NCBI RefSeq assembly: GCF_013363995.1
Contig: NZ_JABWGO010000006.1
Location: forward strand, 62,001-126,000
DNA: 64,000 bases
Direction of reading: 5' to 3'
Origin: Nonomuraea rhodomycinica
Lineage (GTDB): Bacteria; Actinomycetota; Actinomycetes; Streptosporangiales; Streptosporangiaceae
A model generated the notes under the pieces. That model made no database searches and was not told the DNA's origin. It saw nothing but the letters and a program-made list of their open reading frames with translations. The position numbers and the translations under genes are program-made. Shown here piece by piece: positions 8,805-17,388 of this stretch. The first letter of the stretch is position 1, and every line of letters starts with the position of its first letter.

Positions 8805-9986
8805 TCAGCGTTGCGACAGGGGCGTCGGAGCTGGGCTGTTGAGCGCGCTGCCGAGCAGCCATTCCTCCCAGGACAACTGCCAGAATCCCCAGCCGTTGTC
8901 CCACTCCAGCTCGCGGTCGGTGCCGGTGATCGTCACCGGGTCGCCGCGCCGGGAGGAGGCGAAGAACCAGGCCGCCTGGTCGGGGCGGGCGTTGATGCAG
9001 CCGTGGCTGACGTTGGCGCGGCCCTGCGCCCACACGTTGTCCAGGGCGTGGACGTACTCGCCGCTGTCGGAGATGCGGACGGCGTGGTCGATGAGCTTGT
9101 CGTAGTAGCCGGGCTCGCCCTTCTCGCGGCCGGGGGAGACCATGCGCACGGGGTCGCCCTTGTCCATGGTGAGGTGGACGCCGCTGGTCGTGGTGTACTC
9201 GCGGGTGGTGCCCATGCCGGCGCTGATCGGCATGCGCCGCACGACCGCGCCGTCGCGGCTGACCGTCATCTGGTGGGTACGCGCGTCCACCACGCTGGAC
9301 TGGTCGCGGCCCACGGTGAACGCGAAGGTGCGGTCGGCCGTGCCGTACACGCCGGGCGCGGCCCGGACCCCGGACAGGTGGGCGGTGACCGTGACCCGTT
9401 GCCGGGGCGCCCAGTAGGAGCGGGTGCGGTAGACCACCCGCGTGTCGCTCACCCACCTCCAGGCCCCCTCGACCGGCACCTCGGAGGTCACCTGGAGGGA
9501 GCGCTCGACGGCGGCCCGGTCGCGGACCGCGGTGTCGAAGTCGAGGATGACCGGCATGCCGACGCCCACGGTCTCGCCGGGCAGCGGCACGGCCGAGGCG
9601 ACGCCGAACGCCTGCTCGGGCACGCGGGTGCGGAAGCGGCCCCGCGCGACGGCCGGCGGGCCGCCCGGCCCGGTCGCCCTGGCCGTCACGGTGTACTCGG
9701 CACCGGGCTTGAGCGCCCAGTCGGAGCGCCAGACGGTGCCGGACGCGTCGAGCCGCCCCGGCACCGGCACCCCGGCGGCGTGCGCGCGCACCTCGCCCAG
9801 CCGGCCGCCGCGCGCCCGGACGACGAGGCCGCGGTCGGTGCGGGCGCGCTTGGTGTCGAACGCCGGCTTCACGCGTACGGCCGGCGCCGCGGGCGGCGGG
9901 GTGTCGGAGGTCCCCGAGCCGCACCCCGCGGCGAGCGGGGCGGTGAGGCAGAGGATGACCAGCGAGATGACCGCGGCGCGCCGCAT
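8805..9986 (-). CDS. L,D-transpeptidase lipoprotein with Ig-like domains
   Basis: This 393-residue enzyme forms 3-3 cross-links in peptidoglycan or attaches proteins to it. A lipoprotein signal ends in LAAGC (Cys22). Ig-like domains occupy about residues 40-225, as in mycobacterial LdtMt2. The YkuD catalytic domain follows, with the signature VSHGCINARP holding the nucleophilic Cys and its His. An extra C-terminal aromatic segment (ELEWDNGWGFWQLSWEEWLL) is typical of the actinobacterial group. It acts on the outer face of the membrane. It follows the NfeD start by a short gap and is probably its own unit. Confidence 0.93.
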   Translation of the reverse strand: MRRAAVISLVILCLTAPLAAGCGSGTSDTPPPAAPAVRVKPAFDTKRARTDRGLVVRARGGRLGEVRAHAAGVPVPGRLDASGTVWRSDWALKPGAEYTVTARATGPGGPPAVARGRFRTRVPEQAFGVASAVPLPGETVGVGMPVILDFDTAVRDRAAVERSLQVTSEVPVEGAWRWVSDTRVVYRTRSYWAPRQRVTVTAHLSGVRAAPGVYGTADRTFAFTVGRDQSSVVDARTHQMTVSRDGAVVRRMPISAGMGTTREYTTTSGVHLTMDKGDPVRMVSPGREKGEPGYYDKLIDHAVRISDSGEYVHALDNVWAQGRANVSHGCINARPDQAAWFFASSRRGDPVTITGTDRELEWDNGWGFWQLSWEEWLLGSALNSPAPTPLSQR

Positions 9987-10056
9987 CTGACTCCTGCTTT
10001 CCGGGAAGGGACGTCCCAGGTTAGCGGGGAGTCATGGCGGGAGCACGCCGAGTGAC

Positions 10057-11160
10057 TTAACGGATGGTTCCCGACACCTCGCCCAAAGTGATGCTCCCGG
10101 CCGTGGCGCGCAGGGTCACGGTGTCGCCGTCCTCCAGGAATGTCCGGGTCTGGCCGTCGGCCAGTTTGATCGGATCATTCCCGTTCCAGGTGAGCTCGAT
10201 GAGGGAGCCGCGCTCCTCGCGCCGCGGCCCGGAGATGGTGCCGCTGGCGAACAGGTCGCCGACGCGCAGGGACGCGCCGTTGGAGGTCATGTGGGCGAGC
10301 ATCTGGTCCGGCGTCCAGTACATCGACGCGTACGGCGGGCGGGAGACGACCTCCCCGTTGATCGCCACCTCGACGACGAGGTCGAACCCCCAGTCGGCCC
10401 GCCGCCGCAGGTGCTCCAGCGGCTCCGGGTCCTGCGGCGGCCCGGGGATCCGGGGCAGCGCGTCCAGCGGGGTGATCCACGGCGAGATCGACGTGGCGAA
10501 CGACTTGCCGAGGAACGGCCCGAGCGGCACGTACTCCCACGCCTGGATGTCGCGCGCGCTCCAGTCGTTGAGCAGCGTCACGCCGAAGACGTGGTCCTCG
10601 AACGCGCCGGCCGGCGAGCCCATCTCGGACGGCGTGCCGACCACGAACCCCAGCTCCGCCTCGATGTCGAGCTTGGCGCACGGCCCGAACACGCCGGCCT
10701 TGAGCTGCCCGCGCGGCCGGGTGATCGGGGTGCCCGAGACGACGACGGTGCCGGAGCGGCCGTGGTAGCCGACCGGCAGGTGCCGCCAGTTGGGCAGCAG
10801 CGGCTCGGCGTCGGGCCGGAAGATCCGGCCGATGTTGGAGGCGTGGTCGAGCGAGCAGTAGAAGTCGACGTAGTCGGCCACCTCGAACGGCATGTGCAGC
10901 CGCACCTGCTCCAGCGGGATCAGGTGGGCCTCGGTGACGGCCATGTCGTTGGTCAGCTTCTCCCGCAGCAGCGCCCGGGTGGCCTGCCAGGCGGCCCGCC
11001 CCCGAGCCATGAACGGGTTGAGCGAGGGCGCCGCGAACACCTCGTCGTGCAGCGCGGCGGCCAGGTCGAGCACCCGGTCGCCGTAGCGCACCCCCACCCG
11101 CGGCGCCTGGCCCGGCCGGGAGAACACCCCGTAGGGCAGGTGGTCCACTCCCCAGCTCAC
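10057..11160 (-). CDS. fahA: Fumarylacetoacetase
   Basis: This 367-residue hydrolase cleaves fumarylacetoacetate to fumarate and acetoacetate, the last step of tyrosine breakdown. Signature segments are present: DFYCSLDHASNIGRIF, LLPNWRHLPVGYHGRSGTVV, KLDIEAELGFVVG with the metal-binding acidic residues, and DWSARDIQAWEYVPLGPFLG. I chose the GTG at 11160 because GAAGGAGGA lies 4-6 nt upstream; the frame remains open to 11211. It is the third gene of a leftward operon with homogentisate dioxygenase, 58 bp after an uncharacterised gene. Confidence 0.95.
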   Translation of the reverse strand: MSWGVDHLPYGVFSRPGQAPRVGVRYGDRVLDLAAALHDEVFAAPSLNPFMARGRAAWQATRALLREKLTNDMAVTEAHLIPLEQVRLHMPFEVADYVDFYCSLDHASNIGRIFRPDAEPLLPNWRHLPVGYHGRSGTVVVSGTPITRPRGQLKAGVFGPCAKLDIEAELGFVVGTPSEMGSPAGAFEDHVFGVTLLNDWSARDIQAWEYVPLGPFLGKSFATSISPWITPLDALPRIPGPPQDPEPLEHLRRRADWGFDLVVEVAINGEVVSRPPYASMYWTPDQMLAHMTSNGASLRVGDLFASGTISGPRREERGSLIELTWNGNDPIKLADGQTRTFLEDGDTVTLRATAGSITLGEVSGTIR

Positions 11161-11218
11161 ACGTCCTCCTTCGTCGATCGGCATCGCGCGCCGCTCACCC
11201 TGCCCACCCATCGGCGGG

Positions 11219-11995
11219 TCACTCCGGGATCAGGCCGAGCTCGCGCAGGTCGGCCAGCGGCGCGGCGGTGTTGCACGAGCCGTAGCTCACCAGCAGCTCG
11301 CGGGCGCGCTTGGCGGTCTCCGGCGGCACCGCCCGGGCCAGCGCGACCAGCCGGGCGGCGTCGGTGGTGCGCAGCACCTGCGCGGGGTCGCGCCGCTCGA
11401 CGGCCTCGCAGACGGCCAGCACCAGGTTGAGGAAGCCGTACCGGTCGGTGCCGAGCGCGGGGTCGAAGTGGCGGACGGCGTGGTGCAGCCCGGCCGTGGC
11501 CTTGAACGGGATCTCCTGCTCGGCGCACGAGCGGATGAACGCGGCGAGGTGCTCGACCGGCGGGAACGCCTCGGCGCTCGCGCCGCCGCAGCGCACCTTG
11601 AGCCCGACCCCCTCCGGCACGTCGCCGGTGACGCGGTGCGGCGGCACCTCCACGAACAGCCGCACGCCGTGGGGCAGCCGCCCGCCCAGCCGCTGGGCGA
11701 ACGCGGCCACGGACGTCTCGGGCGGCGGGAGCGCCTCGACGATGTCCACCGGGAGGTCCTCGAACGGCGGCGGTTCGGGCGTGTGCAGGATCAGCCCGAT
11801 GCGCCGGGGCATGAAGTCCTCGCGGCGCAGCGCGTCGATCCGGCTGGCCGGGCACAGGAAGCGGTGGGTCAGCACCGGCCCGCCGTGCTCCTGGTCGCGG
11901 CGGTGGCGGGCCAGCGCCTCGGACATGTGCAGGGACGTCGGCGGGAACAGCCCCGCGTCGTCCACCAGGGCGGTGAACAGGACGGCGGTGCTCAT
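11219..11995 (-). CDS. Uncharacterised protein within the homogentisate operon
   Basis: This 258-residue cytoplasmic protein starts at an ATG that overlaps the hmgA stop (ATGA), so it is coupled to hmgA. I recognise the pattern as a widespread actinobacterial family without assigned function. Conserved-looking stretches are VDDAGLFPP, RFLCPASRI, LFVEVP, GLKVRCGG, FKATAGLHHAVR and LLVSYGSCNTAAP. Alternating strand/helix character and the KATAGLHH stretch suggest a TIM-barrel-like enzyme. Position between hmgA and fahA raises the possibility that it handles maleylacetoacetate, since no isomerase gene is in the operon. That is inference. Confidence 0.8.
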   Translation of the reverse strand: MSTAVLFTALVDDAGLFPPTSLHMSEALARHRRDQEHGGPVLTHRFLCPASRIDALRREDFMPRRIGLILHTPEPPPFEDLPVDIVEALPPPETSVAAFAQRLGGRLPHGVRLFVEVPPHRVTGDVPEGVGLKVRCGGASAEAFPPVEHLAAFIRSCAEQEIPFKATAGLHHAVRHFDPALGTDRYGFLNLVLAVCEAVERRDPAQVLRTTDAARLVALARAVPPETAKRARELLVSYGSCNTAAPLADLRELGLIPE

Positions 11996-13161
11996 CGCGC
12001 CCACGTCCAGGCGTAGTCGGTGTCCTCGCAGGCCAGCGCGCCCGGCCCGAGGTCGAGCGGGCGGAACGTGTCGACCATGACGGCCATCTCGCTGGTGGTC
12101 GTGACACCGCGGGAGACCGCGTCGATGACGGCCTCGACCGCGCCGGGCTGCGGCCCGTGGGTGAAGCCGGCCGGGTGCAGCGACACCGAGCCGACGTCGA
12201 TGCCGGAGCCCCTGCGCGCGGAGTAGTCGCCGCCGACGTAGAACATGAACTCGTCGGAGTCGACGTTGTGGTGGTTGTACGGGATCGGCACCGACTCGGG
12301 GTGGAAGTCCAGCGGGCGCGGGCAGAACGAGCAGACCACGAACCCCGGCCCCTCGAACGTCTGGTGGACCGGCGGCGGCGCGTGCGTCTTCTTCACGACC
12401 GGCTCGAAGTCCTCGATGTTGAAGGCGTACGGGTAGAGGCAGCCGTCCCAGCCCACCACGTCGAACGGGTGGTTGCGGTAGAACAGCCGGGTCAGCCCGC
12501 CCCGGGTGCGCACCAGCACCGGCACCTCCTCGCCCTCGGCGAGCAGCGGCTCGGCCGGGGCGCGCAGGTCGCGCTCGCAGTACGGGGCGTGCTCCAGGAA
12601 CTGTCCGTACTGCGACAGGTAGCGCCTGGGCGGCCTGATGTGCCCGGCGGCCTCGATGGCCAGCACGTTGACCTGCCCGTCGGGCACCCAGCGGTGGATC
12701 GTGCCGGTGGGCACGACCACGTAGTCGCCCTCGCGGGCGTCGATGGCGCCGTACGTGGACTCGAAGCGGACCCGGCCGCGCTGGACGTACACGCACTCGT
12801 CGCCCATCGAGTTGCGGTACAGCTCGCTCGGCTGGTCGGTGGTGGCGTACGACAACCGGACGTCGCCGTTGCCGGCCAGCAGGATCCGGCCGGTGACCAG
12901 GTCGCCGGCGCCGGCGAGCTCCTGGGTGCGGAAGTGCCGCGGGGAGAGCGGCAGGTTGGGCTCCAGGCGGGCGCCGGCCGGCTGGGTGACCGCCTCGGCC
13001 TTGACGATGGCCGTCGGCAGGTGGCGGTGGTAGAGCAGCGAGGAGTCGGAGGAGAAGCCCTCCTCGCCCATCAGCTCCTCGGCGTACAGGCCGCCGTCGG
13101 GCCTTCTGAACTGCACGTGGCGCTTGCGGGGGATCTCGCCCACGACGCGGTAGTACGGCAT
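11992..13161 (-). CDS. hmgA: Homogentisate 1,2-dioxygenase
   Basis: This 389-residue iron enzyme opens the homogentisate ring to maleylacetoacetate. The cupin-type C-terminal half has the iron ligands in PYNHHNVDSDEFMFYVGGDY (His/Glu) and LHPAGFTHGPQPG (His). SMGDECVYVQRGRVRFES and the N-terminal YYRVVGEIPRKRHVQFR are family segments. The actinobacterial form is shorter than the roughly 440-residue human and Pseudomonas enzyme. GGGAGGG precedes the ATG. It is the first gene of a three-gene leftward operon and lies next to an IclR regulator with candidate operator repeats upstream. Confidence 0.95.
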   Translation of the reverse strand: MPYYRVVGEIPRKRHVQFRRPDGGLYAEELMGEEGFSSDSSLLYHRHLPTAIVKAEAVTQPAGARLEPNLPLSPRHFRTQELAGAGDLVTGRILLAGNGDVRLSYATTDQPSELYRNSMGDECVYVQRGRVRFESTYGAIDAREGDYVVVPTGTIHRWVPDGQVNVLAIEAAGHIRPPRRYLSQYGQFLEHAPYCERDLRAPAEPLLAEGEEVPVLVRTRGGLTRLFYRNHPFDVVGWDGCLYPYAFNIEDFEPVVKKTHAPPPVHQTFEGPGFVVCSFCPRPLDFHPESVPIPYNHHNVDSDEFMFYVGGDYSARRGSGIDVGSVSLHPAGFTHGPQPGAVEAVIDAVSRGVTTTSEMAVMVDTFRPLDLGPGALACEDTDYAWTWAR

Positions 13162-13180
13162 CCGCCCTCCCCGAGCTGGT

Positions 13181-13205
13181 GTCCGCTTATCGGACGTTAG
13201 TGTCC
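13181..13205. promoter_or_regulatory. Inverted repeats upstream of hmgA, candidate IclR operator
   Basis: GTCCG-CTTAT-CGGAC (13181-13195) is a perfect 5-bp inverted repeat. It shares a half-site with a second one, GGAC-GTTAGT-GTCC (13192-13205). The overlapping array lies 20-44 bp upstream of the hmgA start and just past the IclR gene. An AT-rich stretch (TCTATATGTAATTA) follows. Binding of the neighbouring regulator is inferred from position. Confidence 0.5.
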
Positions 13206-13243
13206 TCTATATGTAATTACCGTCGTCCATCCCCCTGGAGATG

Positions 13244-13873
13244 TCAACCCAGGGCGCCGGCCAGCTCGGCCGCCGCCTCGACCACGAGCGGGCCCGCCGA
13301 CTCCTCCAGCGGCCCGAACGTCACCACCCCCACCGACGCCTCCAGCCAGGGCACCCCGGTCACCGGGGCGGCGATGCCGCGGGCCCCCTCCTGCAACTGC
13401 CCCTCCGTCACCAAGTAGTCCGAACGGCCCTGGCGCAGCGCGAGGATCGCCCGCCCCGCCGCGCCCTTGGTGAGCGGGTGCCGCGAGCCCTCCCGGTAGG
13501 CCACGTGCATGTGCGTCCACGACGGCTCCACCACGGCCACGGCCAGCCCGTCCTCGCCCTCGGCCACCGTCAGGTGCGCGGTCGCGCCCACCCGCTCGGC
13601 CAGCCGCCGCAGCGCGGGCAGCGCCGCCGCGCGCAGCAGCGGCTGCACCGCCTGCGCCAGCACCAGCACCCCGAACCCCAGGTGAACCCGCCCCTCGGCG
13701 TCGCGGCGCACGAAGCCCTCGCTCGACAGCGTGGTGAGCAGCCGGTAGACGACCGGGCGGCTGAGCTGCAGCTCGTGGCTCAGCTCGGTGGGGGTGCGCC
13801 CGCCCTTGCCGTCGGCGAGCAGCCTCAGCAGGCGGAGCCCGCGCTCCAGCGTCTGGGCGGATTCAGCGGCCAT
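13244..13873 (-). CDS. IclR-family transcriptional regulator
   Basis: This 209-residue regulator has an N-terminal winged helix (residues about 5-65: TLERGLRLLRLLADGKGG, TELSHELQLSRPVVYRLLTT, EGFVRRD) and a C-terminal ligand domain with VAVVEPSW and KGAAGRAILA. The usual IclR length is about 250, so the effector domain is somewhat short. IclR proteins commonly control aromatic-acid catabolism, and the gene lies beside hmgA, transcribed in the same direction 82 bp upstream. Control of the homogentisate operon is the natural inference. Confidence 0.9.
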   Translation of the reverse strand: MAAESAQTLERGLRLLRLLADGKGGRTPTELSHELQLSRPVVYRLLTTLSSEGFVRRDAEGRVHLGFGVLVLAQAVQPLLRAAALPALRRLAERVGATAHLTVAEGEDGLAVAVVEPSWTHMHVAYREGSRHPLTKGAAGRAILALRQGRSDYLVTEGQLQEGARGIAAPVTGVPWLEASVGVVTFGPLEESAGPLVVEAAAELAGALG

Positions 13874-14019
13874 GCGTCGATTATCGCCGTCCGGACGCCG
13901 CCGTCACACGGCGCGCGCGGACGCCGGTAGGGCAGGCCGTACCCCCGGTTCGGGGGACGACGGGCCTGATCGGGACGGGTGATCGGCGCAGACTTCAGGA
14001 AAGCCCCGAGGAGGAACTC

Positions 14020-14514
14020 ATGACCCGCATGCCCACTATCTCCCAGCGGTCCGCGCGCCGGACCGGCCCTGCGGACCAGGCACCGCCCGCCGTGCTCGCG
14101 GCGATGTCGCTGTGGCTCTTCGCCGTCGCGGCCGGCGCCTTCGAGGCCGTGCTGATCGTCACTCAGATGCTGTCGTCGGGTACGGCGTTCGGCGAGCTGC
14201 TGCCCCAGATCGCCTTCCGGCTGGGGGTGTTCGCGGCGGCCGTGCTCCTCGCCCTGCGGCTGCGGGAGGGGCGGAACTGGGCGCGGCTCACGCTGGCCGT
14301 CGGCCTCGGCGTCTTCGGGACGCTGTCGCTGGTGGTCGAGCCGGTGCGGTGGCTGCTGGACGGCGGCTCGATCGGGGACGCGGTAGCCGCCGCGGGCCCG
14401 ATGGATCTCCTCTTCGCGGGCAGCCGGATCCTGCACCTGCTGGCCGTGCTCGGGGCCGTGACGCTCATGTTCCAGCCCCGGGCCAACGCCTTCTTCCGCG
14501 GCCGGTCAGCCTGA
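14020..14514 (+). CDS. Small polytopic membrane protein
   Basis: This 164-residue protein has four predicted membrane segments (about 27-50, 60-82, 90-108 and 132-155) and a polar N-terminal tail. GAGGAACTC precedes the ATG. I recognise no family with a function. Its last 9 bp overlap the convergent MFS transporter gene. Confidence 0.7.
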   Translation: MTRMPTISQRSARRTGPADQAPPAVLAAMSLWLFAVAAGAFEAVLIVTQMLSSGTAFGELLPQIAFRLGVFAAAVLLALRLREGRNWARLTLAVGLGVFGTLSLVVEPVRWLLDGGSIGDAVAAAGPMDLLFAGSRILHLLAVLGAVTLMFQPRANAFFRGRSA

Positions 14515-15774
14515 GACGCCCTCCGCGGCCTGGGCCTGGTCGCGGTCCTGGGCCGGGGCGCGCAGGTTGCGCACCCCCGGCGACAGCAGCGCCGCCAGGG
14601 TCGAGAGCACGACGAGCGCGGCGCAGCCCAGCAGCGCCTCACGGGTGCCGACCAGCGCCGCCACCGGCCCGGCCAGCATCAGCCCGAGCGGGCCGAACAT
14701 CAGCGACCCCAGCGCGTCGTACGAGCTGACCCGCGACAGCGCCTCGGCCGGGACCTCGCGCTGCATGGTGGTCTGCCACAGCACCCCGAAGACGTCGAAG
14801 CACACGCCCAGCGCGAACGAGGCGGCCACGATCGCCCACACCGGGGCGCCCAGCCCGAGCAGCAGGTACGGCGCCGCGGTGGGCAGGCACAGCAGCGTGC
14901 CGACCAGGATCGGCCGCGACGGCCGCAGCCGCAGCGACACGAGCACCCCGGCGATCGTGCCGACCGCCTCGCCCGTCAGGAACGCCGACCACACCAGCGG
15001 CCCGCCCAGGCTCTCCTTGGCCAGCAGCGGCCCCAGCACACCGTGACCGGCCTGGAGCGCCATCACCAGGACCGAGAACTGCGCGACCACCACCCAGATC
15101 CACTGCCGAGAGCTGAACTCCCGCCAGCCGTCACGCAGGTCGGCCAGCACCGAGTGGCGCGGGCCGGCGGGCCGCTCGGAGGGAGCCAGCCGCAGGGCCG
15201 CGATCAGCCCGCCCGCCACCGCGAACATCAGCCCGCTCACCGCCAGCGCCCAGCCGCCGCCGAACAGCACCACCGTGCCGCCGCCGAAGACGGCCCCGGC
15301 CACCCGGGAGACGTTGGCGCCCAGCCCGAGCAGGGCGTTGCCGGTCTGCAGCCGGTCGGCCGGCACCACCTCCGGGATGATGCCGGTCAGCGCGGGGAAC
15401 AGCACCGCCATCGACACGCCGCTGAGCGCGGCGGCGGCGGCCAGCGCGGGCAGCGGGGTCCAGCCGGTGAGCATCATCGCGCCCAGGGCGAAGAACGCCA
15501 GCGCGTTGGCGGCCTCGCCGGCCGTCATCACCAGGTGCCGGGGGAACCGGTCCGCGATCACCCCGCCGACCAGCATGAACAGCACCATCGGCAGCGACTC
15601 GGCGGTGAGCACCACCGACAGCGTGGTCGCGTCGGCCCCGGGCAGGTCGAGGACGCCGAAGGCGAGGGCCACGGGGGCGAACGCGCTGCCGAGCACCGAG
15701 ATGGTCCGCGCGGCCAGCAGCAACGTGAACCGCCGGTCGCGCAGCAGACCGAGATCCTGGAAGTGTCCGCGCAA
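14506..15774 (-). CDS. MFS transporter, EntS/MFS_3-type exporter
   Basis: This 422-residue protein with about 12 membrane segments belongs to the drug and siderophore exporter branch of the major facilitator superfamily. Typical pieces are LLLAARTISVLGSAFAPVAL in helix 1 and FMLVGGVIADRFPRHLVM, the loop 2-3 motif. I chose the TTG at 15774 because AAGGGGG lies 7 nt upstream and the protein then begins at the normal place; the longer frame to 15894 adds 40 non-family residues. It overlaps the convergent gene by 9 bp. Substrate is unknown. Confidence 0.85.
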   Translation of the reverse strand: MRGHFQDLGLLRDRRFTLLLAARTISVLGSAFAPVALAFGVLDLPGADATTLSVVLTAESLPMVLFMLVGGVIADRFPRHLVMTAGEAANALAFFALGAMMLTGWTPLPALAAAAALSGVSMAVLFPALTGIIPEVVPADRLQTGNALLGLGANVSRVAGAVFGGGTVVLFGGGWALAVSGLMFAVAGGLIAALRLAPSERPAGPRHSVLADLRDGWREFSSRQWIWVVVAQFSVLVMALQAGHGVLGPLLAKESLGGPLVWSAFLTGEAVGTIAGVLVSLRLRPSRPILVGTLLCLPTAAPYLLLGLGAPVWAIVAASFALGVCFDVFGVLWQTTMQREVPAEALSRVSSYDALGSLMFGPLGLMLAGPVAALVGTREALLGCAALVVLSTLAALLSPGVRNLRAPAQDRDQAQAAEGVSG

Positions 15775-15855
15775 CGTGATGCCCCCTTTTGACAAACGGG
15801 CCCATTCTGCCGGTTTCCCAGGGGGCTGTCGCCTGGTTATCGGGGGCTGGGAATA

Positions 15856-15887
15856 GGTCAGAAAAGTCACGACATCGGTCAGAAAAG
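15856..15887. promoter_or_regulatory. Direct repeat in a divergent promoter region
   Basis: GGTCAGAAAAG occurs at 15856-15866 and 15877-15887, a 21-bp period (two helical turns), in the 204 bp between the MFS gene and the divergent secreted-protein gene. Same-face spacing suggests a dimeric regulator site. No regulator gene is adjacent. Confidence 0.35.
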
Positions 15888-15978
15888 CGGTCAAGACTGC
15901 CTGATCTCATTGAACGTTATTGATCATCCGGATATCGTGCTGAATGCCCGACGATCACCCCTCACGTAAGGCGCCTGG

Positions 15979-17280
15979 ATGCGACGTCGACGACTGCGGC
16001 AGCTCTTCGTCCTGGGACTCGCCCTCTCCCTGCTCGGCATCGGCGTCCCCGCGTGGTCGGAGGACGACCCCCGTAGCTGCAACGACCTGATGTCCGGCGA
16101 CACCCCCGCGTACGTGGTGTGCCGGTGGATGGCCACGCCGGACGAGGCGCTGGACATCGCCCGGTGGTGGCTGGCCAACGACGGCGAGCGGATGGAGTCG
16201 GCCGGCCCGGTGGACGGCATCGGCGTCAACTGCGCCGAGCCCGGCAACGTCTGCCCGCCGCTCGAGAACGACGGGGTGGGCGACGGCCAGGCCCACGACG
16301 GCGGCGAACCGGACGTCGAGGGCGCCGAGGACGGCGGGACGCCCGAGTGCAAGGCCGGCGAGGAGTGCTTCGTCTCGCCGGAGGGCCTGTCCGCCGAGCA
16401 GATCTCCACGGCCATGGAGAGCACCACCGGCCAGGCCGTCAAGACCGCCGTCGCGGCGGGCCTTCGGGTGTGGGTGGACGCCGAGCTGGCCGACGACTGG
16501 AAGGCCGGCAAGCTCGACGAGGCCGCCCAGCGCGTCGCCGCGCTGGCCGCGCAGCCGGGCGTCGTGGGCATCCGCTTCACCCGGCAGCTCGGGACCGGGC
16601 AGACGTTCCAGACCGCCGAAGAGATGGACACGTTCGTCAACGAGGCGACCGCGCGGCTGCGCAAGCTCGCCCCCGGCCGGAAGCTGGCCGCGCGCACGGC
16701 GGTGCCGCTGTTCGGCTGCGGCGCCGACGACGCCTGCAAGACCGCGATGACCGAGAAGTACCCGCTGCTCGCCCCGGAGCGGATCGGCGCCTGGCTCGCC
16801 AAGGGCAGGATCGACCAGCTCGCCCTGGACGGCGCCCACCTCGGCACCGAGTACGCCACCTGGAAGATCGACGCCGCCACGGCGCAGCGCAACCAGTGGG
16901 TGCAGGTCCGGGCCCGGGCGTGGGACGCGTACGCGCAGATCGCCAGCGAGGACGCCACGCTGACCGCGACCGGCGCGCCCCAGCTCACCGGCGAGCAGGT
17001 CACCAAGGCCGTCACCGAGCACGTGGCGAGCCCGATCCAGGACGACGCCGCCGAGACCGTCACCCTGCCGAGCCGCTCCGAGAACGAGCAGGGCCAGGTC
17101 AGCCGCCTGTACGGCGAGAAGTGGGCGGCCAACGCCACCTGGGACCAGCTCAAGAAGCTCACCGAGGTCCGCCCCCGCCTGGCCACGCTCTACGACCCGG
17201 CCAAGCCCGAGGTGGACGCCGCGACCGACCTGAAGGCCCTGGCCGAGGTCTTCGGCCAGGTGTACGTCCAGGGAGACTGA
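15979..17280 (+). CDS. Large secreted protein of unknown function
   Basis: This 433-residue exported protein starts with an Arg-rich stretch and a Sec signal (QLFVLGLALSLLGIGVPAWS). A short region with SCNDL and YVVCRW is followed by an acidic, Gly-rich linker at about residues 75-125. The remaining 300 residues alternate helices and strands (AGLRVWVDAEL, GVVGIRFTRQLG, RIDQLALDGAHLGTEYATWK), which looks like a TIM barrel such as those of secreted glycosidases. I cannot assign catalytic residues. It stands alone with its own promoter region. Confidence 0.8.
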   Translation: MRRRRLRQLFVLGLALSLLGIGVPAWSEDDPRSCNDLMSGDTPAYVVCRWMATPDEALDIARWWLANDGERMESAGPVDGIGVNCAEPGNVCPPLENDGVGDGQAHDGGEPDVEGAEDGGTPECKAGEECFVSPEGLSAEQISTAMESTTGQAVKTAVAAGLRVWVDAELADDWKAGKLDEAAQRVAALAAQPGVVGIRFTRQLGTGQTFQTAEEMDTFVNEATARLRKLAPGRKLAARTAVPLFGCGADDACKTAMTEKYPLLAPERIGAWLAKGRIDQLALDGAHLGTEYATWKIDAATAQRNQWVQVRARAWDAYAQIASEDATLTATGAPQLTGEQVTKAVTEHVASPIQDDAAETVTLPSRSENEQGQVSRLYGEKWAANATWDQLKKLTEVRPRLATLYDPAKPEVDAATDLKALAEVFGQVYVQGD

Positions 17281-17388
17281 CAGCGGCTCGTGCGGGCCCG
17301 GCGATTCCCTCGCGGGAATTGCCGGGCGGGCGGGGCTCCTCGCACAGTGGAGCCCGCGAGAGACCCTCACCGCACGAAGGAAGACACC

